From contig NWUY0300032248.1 in assembly GCA_004151065.3 (NCBI GenBank), forward strand, positions 1 to 20,387: DNA of 20,387 nucleotides. Direction: 5' to 3'. A program made the position numbers and the translations under genes. The notes below the pieces were generated by a model, which saw only the letters and a program-made list of their open reading frames with translations, made no database searches and was not told the DNA's origin. This DNA is from Larix sibirica. Taxonomy: Eukaryota; Streptophyta; Pinopsida; Pinales; Pinaceae. Shown piece by piece: positions 1-8,769 of this stretch (the stretch's first letter is position 1; the number at the start of each line of letters is the position of its first letter).

Positions 1-2203
1 CCACAAAAGTAGGTCAATGGGACTAGAAGATACATTTTTTTGTGAATACTATGTGCGAGTGCAAAAGCAACTCCTAGGTAATGTTGAAGGTAAGATAAAT
101 AAAGCTTAATAAAAAGAAAAAGTTCAACATAGATAAGTATCTAACTAAGCTAATCACTATGTCTAACCGACACCAAAAAGATATATATAACAGTATCATA
201 GGTGTAGTGCTACAAAGTGAGAGCCAAAGACTAGAAAACATGACATCTTGACATTGATCAAGAAAGAGAGAGATTTGGGGATAATGTCAAGATATCTGAG
301 GTGACCAAGGCAGTAGCTCATTGTTAGAGTCCTCAAGCATCATGGTAGGATACGACTGCATGATCCTGGGGAGACATAGGGAAAGGGAGCCTTGCTCTCC
401 CCTACCATCCAAAGTCTAAGGAAGGATACTCCAAATAGATCATTGATAGGGCACCCTACTTTGGATCCGTCTAGAGCTGGTCCATCTATCACTATGAGGA
501 TGTGTGGACTAATGCCTAGTTTGGCACCTTCAAACCAGCCTCAAGGATCTCAATCGATCTCCCAGGGGATGAGGTTGAGAGGAGAGCCAAGGTCTCACCA
601 CTCTATTGTCTGAAGTACTATGGAGCTCTACCTCTCTTGTTGCCTCGATATGATGAAGCAACATGGAAGTGTGAGGTAATCCTCGTAGTAGTTCCCTTGG
701 TGGGGTGGGGCACGCAAGGACTGAAATATGTGGTTGAATATCTCCCTGATGAAGAGGGCTAGGAATCTCTAGTCGCAATATTGAAAGAAAGTGGAGAGGG
801 AGCTCCTAGAGTCCCTATAAAAGAAATGGCAGCATCCTTTGATCTCATTCAGAGGGGGAACCTACAAATGAGGTGCACCTTTTTTCTGGCTCCTACAAGT
901 GCCACGTCTAGCAAATCTTGTTTGGTAGGGAAATATGGTGATTGGCCTCCACCTGGAGTCTATGAGAGCCAACCCAAAGCTAACCTAGAGGGATCTTAAG
1001 TTTTAGAGGGATTCTGAGTCAACACATCCATGTCTATGCGTGTATGGGAGTCAAACATTGGTGCCATCCTGCAACTCCAAGTGCTCTAGGTAGAAAACCT
1101 TAAGGCCCAGGCATTCGACTACAACTAGTTATGAACGTAGGCATTTGGGCTAACAAACTACATAAGTGATCAGCTTGCACATCACAATGAAATATTGTCG
1201 TAGACAATTGCATCAAATTTTGAGACTATAAAAACTTTTTTCAAGTAGAAGTTTTACTGATGTTGTCTGCCTATTGTTTTAGTATACCTTAATCTTAACC
1301 AACAACCCATATGACCAGTTTGTACCCTTATTTGTTCCCTCTTTCTTTCCTTACAAAGCATCCCCCCAACTATTGCATCACACATTGCAATGTCAAGGCC
1401 AAAATGAAATCAATATCTCTTCAAGCTGAACCACCCACAGCATTCAGAAAAATCAAGGTATATGATGAATAACATAGACACATAACAGTAAAATATAGTG
1501 AGGTAACTAATGGAGTGACTAAGTTATAAAAAATGTTCCTTTTGCTTTTGAAGAATGATTTCCATGTTTCTAATATATCACATGACAAGACCCAGCTCAA
1601 TTGAACTCAATCAAAAGAGAAAAAATGTAATTTCATGTCCCTTATGAAAGCACAAGGAAATAAAAGAATTACAAACATCAAGGGCACCAATTAATTTCAG
1701 ATGCAAGGATACCAAGCTATAACAGAACTAAGATTTTCAAAAAAATATATGAAAAACAACATAGTTCACTTATAGCATACCCAGATAGGGTAAATAAACT
1801 TAAAATAGTGCAAATCATATTCTCTTTGGATGCTCTAATTTTCTTTTAATGTTTACTATTGCTCCTTTTGTCTTTACTCGCAGGCCTTGTTACCTTTCTC
1901 TACAACTTGGAATCAGTTTTCAATCTCAAAAATATGTCACTATAATGCACCAGAGAATAAAACCAGGACCTCCTGGGAGTATAAATGTCCCTTTTACCTG
2001 CTAAATTAAGAATTTCATTTCATTTGAATGACAAGTTTGGATCCACAAAACTTTGCTGTCATGATTGTCATATTTAAAAGTTAATAAATCCACAGATGCT
2101 ATAATAATGGAACATGCATTTATGTATTGTTCAATTTTGACACTCCATATGACAACCATTATTAAAGAATCGCTTAACAGAAATTCCATTAAGTAAAGCA
2201 TAC
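1..2203 (-). other. Intron 3 of the PWR-like gene (partial, runs off the left edge)
   Basis: Starts with the donor GTATGC at 2203-2198 and extends beyond position 1, so it is at least 2.2 kb. No acceptor followed by a recognisable SANT exon was found here. The exon 3 frame stays open 67 codons into the intron and stops near 2001, so intron retention would give a slightly longer protein without the SANT domains. The stretch 1181-2000 is AT-rich, with no gene or element that I can name. The stretch 240-1180 holds a decayed coding remnant on the plus strand, listed separately. Confidence 0.75.
240..1180 (+). pseudogene. Unrecognised decayed protein-coding stretch
   Basis: Reading the plus strand in the frame of position 601 gives protein-like sequence over several hundred bases, interrupted by stops. 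Examples are IIDRAPYFGS, SIYHYEDVW, DLPGDEVERRAKVSPLY, YYGALPLLLPRYDEATWK and RVPIKEMAASFDLIQRGNLQ. The longest open part runs from about 520 to 753, then from 757 to 999. Between 380 and 780 every stop in this frame is TAG. I do not recognise the family. A gag-like or host-derived transposon protein is possible but unproven. It sits inside intron 3 of the PWR-like gene on the opposite strand. The gene-like composition and clustered stops suggest an old insertion, not a functional exon. Confidence 0.4.
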
Positions 2204-3562
2204 CTGGAGATGCAAATCGGGATCGAACAGATGTTCGATATTTTTTATGTCCACCACTTAAGATACAATTAGTTTCACAGCGCTTCTGTGTTCTTGCCCG
2301 GTGTCCCCTTGTAGGCAGTAAAAGTTGATCCTCCTTCCACAACTGTCTGTGAACTCTGAACTTCAATGCAAGGGCTCTTTCTTTAAAATTCATAAAATGT
2401 CTTCGATCAGCAATCTTTGCCTCCATTTGCTTCCTGTTTCTTTCATAGAATAAAGAGTTCTGTTTCCACAATGGGGAATCTAGAATATCAGAAAACAGTA
2501 CCCCTCTGGTTCCAGAAAACCCTGTCGGCAGAAGCTTTCTAACTAATTCTGATGCCTCTTTTACTATTTCCTTATTAGCAGCCAAAATGGAAGACACAAG
2601 GTCTCTACTTTCTGTCATACCCATTGATTGGTGAGCAACCTCCTCGTTCACTTCATTGCAAGCAACCGTTCTCAACTCTTCACAAGAAATCAAATGACTT
2701 TCTACAGGCTCACTGTAATTGCTAACAGTGACAAATTTATCAACATTGTGCTCAAGTCCTCCTGAGCTTTGAGAACTAACAGCCAAATTATCTACCAGTC
2801 TGTTTTCTGTTCTTACCAACTGGTATTCCATAGATGGTATACCCAAGAAAGGTTCCTCTGACCATTGGGAGCTAACAACATTTGTATCTGTAGTGTTGGG
2901 CTCTGATATTAGTACATGGCATTCAGTGGATTGTCGTTCTGAGGATCGACATGTCTGGTTCAGTTCATTTTCCTTTGAATCCAATATAAGTGTTGTAAAT
3001 CCATCTTTGAGCACAGGCATTGTAGAAGTTGCCTGGGGACCTCCATCTAAAGCATTTGAGCATCCATAGCCAAGGCCCTTGTTACTTGTTTCAGTGCATG
3101 CTTCCGATGAACAATCCCCATTAGTTTCCAAAGAGTTAGTTCTCAAAAAATGGTGATCCTCTTTTGAAGTTTCTAAATTTAGTAATTTGAGCTCTTTTTC
3201 ATACTTCTCAATGTCAAACTCTATCTTTTCCAGCTTCTGCAATAAATCAATCTTCGAGGGCAGTAACTCCGCAGCAACAACTGACCCAGAACCAGAAATC
3301 CCCAAAGTGGTATCTTCTGCCTGTAGAGTGTCAATAGACATAGCGCTTATCGCCATTATGGGATTCAATTCCAAATGCTCAGACTCCAAAGAAGATTCTC
3401 CCAAAATACTATGAGATCGTGAAATTGGCAAGGCACTTTGAAGATCAGAAATACCATCAGCAACATTGACTTCTGGACTAATAACATCAGATGCCTTAAT
3501 ACAAGACTTTTCTTCAATAAATACTTCATTAGAGCCAGCTACCGAGGAAGAGACATGTTCAT
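2204..3562 (-). CDS. PWR: POWERDRESS-like SANT co-repressor, exon 3
   Basis: Third coding exon, 1359 nt, giving residues 413-865 plus one base of codon 866. It opens with an acidic Ser-rich stretch. A short coiled-coil-like segment follows (KIDLLQKLEKIEFDIEKYEK, about residues 519-538), as in PWR and NCoR proteins upstream of their SANT domains. It ends in a strongly basic conserved block (about 768-865) that includes LALKFRVHRQLWKEDQLL, RGHRART and KKYRTSVRSRFASP. In plant homologues this block immediately precedes the first SANT domain. The acceptor is TTTGCAG|ATGAAC and the donor CCAG|GTATGC (2203-2202). The split glycine codon matches the family, where a Gly follows SPA or SP. The SANT domains are absent from the window, so the protein is incomplete here. 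Whether the gene is complete depends on sequence to the left. Confidence 0.9.
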
Positions 3563-3904
3563 CTGCAAACACAGTTGTCAGAACACACCATGAGCATAGA
3601 GCAGGCTAACAACAAACATTTATCAATATTACTTTAGGTAAGTAATACTTAATGTCTTAAAGTTCTCATTACTTGAACAAAGGTGTGCAACTTTATCAAA
3701 GATTCAAAACTAACTAGAGTTTTGAATAACCTTAAATATATCTAAAAGATAATGGCTATTCAAATCTTGAAATCATTGAACTTGCTTTGATGGTCTTATA
3801 CATTATATAACAGAGGTAATGCCTCTAACTGCAGTTATGCCCGAAACAGATTTTCAAAAACAACTTGATGAAAAAGCATGGGACTCATTAATGTCCCCAC
3901 TCAC
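3563..3904 (-). other. Intron 2 of the PWR-like gene
   Basis: A 342-nt AT-rich intron, donor GTGAGT and acceptor GTTTGCAG, phase 1. Splicing joins G to AT and makes an Asp codon (residue 413), so the frame runs without a break from exon 2 into exon 3. No other feature was seen. Confidence 0.85.
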
Positions 3905-4912
3905 CAGGTGACGAATTGCAGATAACAGAATAGAGTGTTGCAGGTGACCCACATCCTGAGCTACTGGTCAGTCTAGGACTCCTAGTATACAGATTCGTTT
4001 GCAAAGCACACCCCACTTCTTCAACCTTTGGGGGGGAAAGCAATATCTCACATTGAGTCAAGTCACTCTTATTGGTTTCATCATCATGACCCTCAACTTT
4101 CTGTTTCTCATACTTTGCCAAACCCTGACCCCATCCAAGGCGCTGTTTCTTCTGAAGATGAGTTTCATCATCAGGTACAACATAAATGCCCACATCAGAT
4201 AATCTTGAAGTGGAATGATGTGCAGACGGTTTTCCATGTATATCATGATGATTGTGCATCTCTCCTCTGGGCTCTTTAAAACTACCTGACCGGCCAAATA
4301 TTGAACTGCAAGATGAGAAATTTCCAGAACGTACCCATTTTGAAGGCTTCCACTCAACTGAACTACCTAACTGGTCTTCCAGATGATTGTGGGCTTCTCC
4401 AACATGACTATAATTACTGCTAAAGCTTCCATACCTGTCAAGTCTGGTCTCGAAATCATTCTCAGTTAATCTCCCAATATCATTTGCAGATGCTGTCCCG
4501 TGTGCGTCAATTGTTTGTTCCATGATAGAATACTCCACGCCTGTCTTTCTTGATTGTTCCTTGGATTGAACTTGATCCCAGGAGCTCTCCGGATCAGAAT
4601 GTAGATGGGAGGAATGCAAAGAAATATGATCCACTGATTTGCCACTTAAGATATCGCGTCTACCTGTGGAAAACAAACTTGTGTCTCTGGTGTCCCAATG
4701 TTGCAATTTCTGGTCTGTATGAAGATATCTGGAGCCAAGACTTGATTCCATGAGTTCCCTGGCATTCTTACTGTACCTCCCCTCCACATGGAAATCCAAG
4801 TACTCACCTTCATACATTTTCTCCTGCACGGGGACATCTGTGGGAGGGCTGAGTGTAGACCCATAGGAAGCATCCTCGAAGAAAAAACTGCGTCGTTCTT
4901 GTCGTGAGGCTG
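3905..4912 (-). CDS. PWR: POWERDRESS-like SANT co-repressor, exon 2
   Basis: Second coding exon, 1008 nt, giving residues 77-412 plus one base of codon 413. It carries the clearest PWR signatures, in the family order: a HSDPESSWDQVQSKEQ segment (about residues 182-197), WKPSKWVRSGNFSS (about 264-277), and the near-invariant RLGWGQGLAKYEKQKVEG block (about 334-351; roughly 4089-4143 in DNA). A Ser/Pro-rich CGSPATLYSVICNSSP tail follows. The rest is low-complexity, Ser- and charge-rich and probably disordered. The acceptor is CTCTACAG|CAG, with a second AG three bases on, so the exon may start at 4912 or 4909 without a frame change. The donor is CCTG|GTGAGT (3904-3903). The reading frame is open throughout, which argues for a live gene rather than a pseudogene. 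Confidence 0.9.
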
Positions 4913-5849
4913 CTGTAGAGTAACAGAATATACATTAGTTAATGATTAGTTGGAAGATACAGAAGCTTTAAAAATAAAGAGAGGCACAAAGCCACGTTAA
5001 GTGTAATCTCCTAAGGTCATAGAAGCCTGGTTTCCTTATTAAAACATAACAAATTAATTGGAACAGTGAGATTTAGAAGAAAAGGCAACCCGGACATTCT
5101 AGGCAGACAAGGTAGCCCAGACGTCTTCTCCCGAAGAATTAGTCAACAAAAAGGCTTTTACAACAAGCATAGTGCATACCCTAACCCCTTAATAGGAGAC
5201 AGCGATCCTTAGGCATGGCCTTCAACCCTCATGCTCCTATTTTTAAGACATTGTTCATCAACACTTCAAGCTCTTCCACGAAAGGAGACTTGGAGAGTTT
5301 TTGCCTTGGATAAAGTCCAGCTAAAAGTAGTACGTATGCACCAACCTGGTAATGAGCCACTATAATTCTTAAATTCGCAGCAGGTCATGGGAATCTAAAA
5401 TTGGAAACTAAATTTGAATCATCCTCTTGTATCAAGGAGATTTCCACTCAAATCGAAATGCAGAAAATAGTTTTCAAAATACAATTGGAATAGAGGAATA
5501 GACCGCGGACATTTAAATCCTATGCAATCACACAAAACATGGGCGTAACCAAGTCGAGAATGAAACTCCGCTTCAAAGACCATGGGAGCTCAGCTCAACT
5601 TGTCATTGCCGTGGTTTTATTTATAGTATACAAACTCACTTTTAACTATCATGTGGCGCATATTTAAGACATAACATAAAATGATTATTTGAGTCTTGAG
5701 AAATGAGATTGCACTGACATGCTGTCAAAAAGCATTTTCCTTCTCCACTCTCTTAAGCATGAATTGCACTGCTTTGTGGGCAAGAAAGAAAATAACTTTA
5801 AAGTAAATTATTATTATTAATACAAAAAATTAATGAAAGTGGAATGTAC
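4913..5849 (-). other. Intron 1 of the PWR-like gene
   Basis: A 937-nt intron bounded by GTACAT at the donor and a pyrimidine-rich TTCTGTTACTCTACAG at the acceptor. A CTAAT branch-point-like sequence lies just upstream of the acceptor. It interrupts codon 77 after its first base. No coding frame or transposon was recognised inside it. Confidence 0.8.
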
Positions 5850-6078
5850 CATTGGGCCATGAAAGGCCGCTGCAGTTGTATTTCGAGGAAATCGAAGTCG
5901 CGGCACAGTGAGGCGTCTCGAGACCAGCGGCTTCCTCAATGACAGAAGAAGAATCTCTCCTTCCCCCTCCCCTTCCCCTTGAAAAATTTATCTTCTCTGT
6001 GACCCTCCTGTCCCTGTCATTTTTCTTTTCGTTGAGACAATCCTTCTTCCCATCCCCATATGAAAGTTCTGGAGGCAT
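5850..6078 (-). CDS. PWR: POWERDRESS-like SANT co-repressor, exon 1 (start codon)
   Basis: First coding exon of a PWR-like protein, 229 nt, giving residues 1-76 plus one base of codon 77. In plants PWR is a nuclear SANT-domain protein related to animal NCoR/SMRT. It works with the histone deacetylase HDA9 to remove acetyl groups and repress target genes in flowering, floral determinacy and ageing. The ATG at 6078 is chosen because the protein begins MPPE, as PWR homologues do, followed by a charged K/D/R-rich stretch and a Gly-Arg run (RGRGGGRR). The exon ends AATG|GTACAT (donor GT at 5849-5848), and the phase-1 break joins exactly to exon 2. The sequence is GC-richer than its surroundings, as expected for a first exon. 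The exon assignment is strong. The function is inferred from family similarity, mostly in exons 2 and 3. Confidence 0.8.
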
Positions 6079-6330
6079 GTGATGTAATAGGTTTCTAGGG
6101 CATAAGATCCAACCAAATCAAATTAAGAAACTCTAACTCTGCATCATATCCAGGCATGGCATCTGAGCATGTCGTGCACCAGGAGAAGGGAAAGGCGTTG
6201 GAAGCCTCAGAAGCTTCTTGCTCAAATTAGATTACTAAACTCCCAAACTTTCACACGCGAGCTCTGCCGGTGCAATAAGAAGCAACAACGGCTTTTTCTT
6301 CTTCACTCTTCTCCGCACAAACAGCCAGGT
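6079..6330 (-). promoter_or_regulatory. 5' UTR and proximal upstream region of the PWR-like gene
   Basis: The DNA immediately upstream of the ATG at 6078 should hold the 5' UTR and core promoter. I could not point to a clear TATA box or a transcription start, so only the position supports this call. The SINE-like fragment beginning near 6330 lies just beyond it. Confidence 0.35.
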
Positions 6331-6480
6331 CGGAAATGGACGTTCATATGATGTTTCCCGTCTTGTGACACACAATATGTAAATAGCAGAGCCTGGAGGA
6401 TTCGAACTTGCGACGTGCTCGGCACTATCTGCGGTCCTGTTAGAGCTACTGGGAATCGTACTGCTCACGTCCTGGCCCTA
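6330..6480 (-). mobile_element. tRNA-derived SINE-like fragment or tRNA pseudogene
   Basis: On the minus strand, an A-box-like TAGCTCTAACAGG (6448-6436) is followed 28 bases later by a perfect B-box GTTCGAATCC (6407-6398). This is the spacing and order of an internal RNA polymerase III promoter. The flanking GTCGCAAGTTCGAATCCTCC resembles a tRNA T arm, but the T stem does not pair properly (only about three of five pairs). No acceptor or anticodon arm can be folded, so it is not a working tRNA. A short SINE or a tRNA-like retro-fragment is the best explanation. The outer ends are not defined; no poly(A) tail or target-site duplication was found. Confidence 0.4.
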
Positions 6481-6841
6481 GATGTTTCTGAAGTCGATAT
6501 TTCACAAGCATCAGGATATGCATAGTGGCCATTTACCTCCAATTCATAGAGATTTCACGTCCGGCGACTGACTGAATTCAAGACAACCCGACCTATCTGG
6601 TGGCTTTCCCTCCTCCGACCGAAAAATCAAGACCCGGTCCGTGGGACCACTATGAGCCCGATTCGATATAATTTCGCGTCCGGGCAAATCTTTTATCGTA
6701 ACTGTATAATCGGTCTGCCATTCAGTCAAATATGTGTGCAGACATCACGATAACACCATTCGCTGATAGGATTGGAGAGATGATGTAGCTATTATCATCA
6801 TCCATGTACATGGGCATGGCCAAACCCACGGGAATCTAACG
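6481..6841. other. Intergenic DNA with short palindromes and repeats
   Basis: No gene was seen. There is a direct repeat of a TTTC(A/G)CGTCCGG motif (about 6552 and 6671) and an inverted pair GACTGAAT / ATTCAGTC (about 6567 and 6719). GGTCCGTGGGACC (6636-6648) can form a hairpin, and CCATGTACATGG (6802-6813) is a perfect palindrome. CpG content is higher than in most of the window, which fits regulatory or recently inserted DNA. Confidence 0.35.
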
Positions 6842-6977
6842 ACGTGGCACAGTTTACGGGATGTCTGACACGTGTCTGTTGCGCCCCACTTTCCCGCCTC
6901 TCTCCGTCTCCATCCACGAGGACGATGACGCCTCTACTGTCAACGTGTCCAACTCAGCGAAAGCTCTTCCACGTGTC
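6842..6977. promoter_or_regulatory. Cluster of ACGTG (G-box / ABRE-type) elements
   Basis: Four ACGTG cores lie within 136 bp: ACGTGGC at 6842-6848, the perfect palindrome GACACGTGTC at 6867-6876, ACGTGTCC at 6943-6950 and CCACGTGTC at 6969-6977. ACGTGGC and ACGTGTC are the classical ABA-responsive element forms bound by plant bZIP factors, and CACGTG is also bound by bHLH factors. The cluster lies about 770 bp upstream of the PWR-like start codon (minus strand) and about 450 bp upstream of the candidate rightward leader. It could therefore serve either side. Binding is inferred from motifs only. Confidence 0.5.
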
Positions 6978-7097
6978 TCGCTCTTCTTTCTCCCCTCCCA
7001 TAACGCTTCTCATTTCCTTCGTCCACGCTTGCCTTGCTGGCATCTTGTTCTGTCATGGACCCCAAGCGTCGGTATCGATTTCCCCTTCAAATCATAA

Positions 7098-7178
7098 ACA
7101 TCGGTAGGGCCCACTACTGTTGGGGATGTATGGACATCGGGGGAATGCATGGTATGCTAAGACATCGGTAGGGCCCAC
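7098..7178 (+). repeat. Pair of exact 17-bp direct repeats
   Basis: ACATCGGTAGGGCCCAC occurs at 7098-7114 and again at 7162-7178, 64 bp apart, with no mismatch. The GGGCCCAC core contains the plant promoter motif GGGCCCA/TGGGCCC (TCP/site II-like). The pair may be a regulatory duplication or the footprint of an excised insertion. Confidence 0.6.
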
Positions 7179-7419
7179 CGCAAACCGGTCAATACGTCTC
7201 TTTACTTTTCTTCCTCTTGTATTTTGCCCGGATTCTGCGCAGTTAAACGCAACGTAACTTTCGTTTCTTTGGAAAAAGTAAACGGCAGGTTAGTTGGCGG
7301 TATTTTAGGTAAAACTTGGTGGTTACCTAGCAACTTTACTTTGCTTGACAGGCACGCTACCGAGGTGGAAGGTACCAAAGCAAATTAAATGTCGATATCC
7401 ATCCCACCAAAGTGTGTTG

Positions 7420-7518
7420 GAGACAATTCAATCAATTTGCGCCAATGAAAGATTGGCGAGAATTTCGAGCTTCTGGAGATCGATACTAGGGTTTCAGGCT
7501 GCGTCAGCGCCGAAGAGG
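7420..7518 (+). promoter_or_regulatory. Possible 5' leader exon of a rightward transcript
   Basis: The stretch GATACTAGGGTTTCAG (about 7481-7496), with its CTAGGGTTT leader motif typical of plant 5' ends, lies in a more GC-rich patch. It is followed by CGAAGAG|GTAGGG (junction after 7518) and a T-rich sequence that looks like the start of an intron. Upstream is the ACGTG cluster. No protein can be tied to this leader, because downstream DNA soon gives way to repeats. It may be a gene start cut off by insertions, a non-coding transcript, or coincidence. Confidence 0.25.
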
Positions 7519-8500
7519 TAGGGTTTTTTTCATTAGGTTCAATGCCGAAATTGTTTTCGTGCATCCTTTGTTTTGGATTTATTGGCGCCCCAGATCTTGG
7601 ATTTATTGGCGCCCCAGATTTTAATTGTTGCATGCCATTGTCTAAGCGCAGGTGTTTTTCAATCCGTCGATGCTTTTTCTTTTGTCTGGGTGACTTCTTG
7701 GATGCTTCAAGCGTGTATTTTTGCAGAAAAATAGAAGCTCCCGAGAGGGAATTTTCCGTGCTAATGATTTGTGCGTAGCCCTTTTCCGATGAGCATAACA
7801 CCAATTTATATTTGTGGAGGGTGTATTGTGATGAAGTCCATTTGCGTTCCGGGACCAATTGAGTCGGTGTTCAGGATCGCCCTTTTTATCCCTTGGTCTC
7901 AGTGCTTTATTTTAGTGAAGGGTTCTCTTTCTTTTGGGTTTAAAGAGCCAAGATCCCACGGTCTGCGTGCATTGGTAGGGCACTTGTGCGAGGGCGAAGC
8001 ATTTTCTGGTGGAATTGTCATGTTCAATCATTCTTGTTGGCAACATTTTCTTACCCGGATGGTTACAGTAGGCACGTTAACACCGCCTCAATCTCTTTTT
8101 TCAGGTTTTTAACTGTTTCTTGTTATCAGGGTTCCAATAAACCACTGGTGGGAGCATTTGCAGGGTTCGATTAACTGACCTTTCACATAGAAACAACCTG
8201 TGGGTGTTTTAATCTGGTAAAGTTGATCTGGGCTTGAACTCGACCGTGACAGATCTCAAATATGCCAATGTAATTGGCAGGACCAGGGTTGGAATTTCAC
8301 TGGAATCTTACCTGTCATACTATTTTTTTTTTAAGTTTTGAGGTTTACCATTTCCCTTCATTTAACGTTTTACTTAAATATATATATGTTAATAATAACG
8401 TTTTAGTGTTGTAATTTGGAAATATAAAATGAACTAAATAGGGATCAAGGACAGCCAGCCACATGTATTCATATTTCTTTTTGCAAATATACTCAAGAAA
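7519..8500. other. Intergenic or intron-like DNA, no recognised gene
   Basis: T-rich, intron-like sequence. One plus-strand frame (7771-8112) stays open for 113 codons from a GTG but resembles no family I know, and 7385-7858 is open on the minus strand. Neither has convincing coding character. The stretch 8170-8500 is AT-rich with a T run (about 8324-8333) and TA repeats (about 8379-8386). Confidence 0.4.
7573..7620 (+). repeat. 24-bp tandem duplication
   Basis: TTGGATTTATTGGCGCCCCAGATC at 7573-7596 is repeated at 7597-7620 with one mismatch at the last base. The 24-bp unit equals eight codons and so preserves any reading frame through it. The unit contains the palindrome GGCGCC. Confidence 0.8.
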
Positions 8501-8526
8501 TAGCAGCATAACCTGCAAGCCCCCAA

Positions 8527-8629
8527 GCAGCTTCCTTGACAGCTAACTCAGAAGGCCCATTCCGTATGCTTACAACAGGCAGCTTCTTTGACAGCTAACT
8601 CAGAAGGCCCATTTGGTATGCTCACAACA
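8527..8629 (-). repeat. 52-bp tandem duplication holding a gene-like fragment
   Basis: Two copies of a 52-bp unit (8527-8578 and 8579-8629) differ at only a few positions. On the minus strand each encodes NGPSELAVKEAA. In the left copy (downstream on this strand) the frame continues as WGLAGYAAIS before a TGA near 8502. The 52-bp period is not a multiple of three, so the copies are out of frame with each other. It may be the C-terminal end of a captured host exon, with some likeness to armadillo-type AVKEAAW helices. That identity is weak. Confidence 0.55.
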
Positions 8630-8769
8630 GTTCCCTGTTGAGATGGCACAATGTCAAATTAAACAACAGTCACGTGGTGGCAATGTTCCCCTCATTGCCA
8701 CATGCCAATGCAATAGGTGTGATGTTTCATTGTTGCATTGACAAGAGAAAACACGGATACAAGGTTTGA

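Noticed and set aside
530-778. Minus-strand 82-codon open frame in intron 3 as the next PWR exon
   Set aside because: No SANT residues, no fitting acceptor or phase, and the plus strand gives a better protein-like reading.
1960-2040. EILNLA followed by a GTAAAA donor-like site on the minus strand, resembling the TTEILNF segment that follows exon 3 in PWR homologues
   Set aside because: A stop lies two codons upstream in that frame, no acceptor AG precedes it, and only about five residues match. Probably chance.
4058-4357. Overlapping open frames on both strands inside exon 2
   Set aside because: They are shadows of the PWR-like coding frame, which has clear family motifs.
6385-6460. Functional tRNA gene on the minus strand
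   Set aside because: The T stem pairs poorly, and no acceptor stem or anticodon arm can be built around the A and B boxes.
6844-7107. Plus-strand open frames of 78-87 codons over the ACGTG cluster
   Set aside because: One needs a GTG start, they overlap in different frames, composition is promoter-like (CpG- and C-rich), and no domain is visible.
7385-7858. 157-codon minus-strand open frame as a gene
   Set aside because: It overlaps the leader-like CTAGGGTTT site, has no family resemblance and contains a translated tandem repeat. It looks like a chance open frame.
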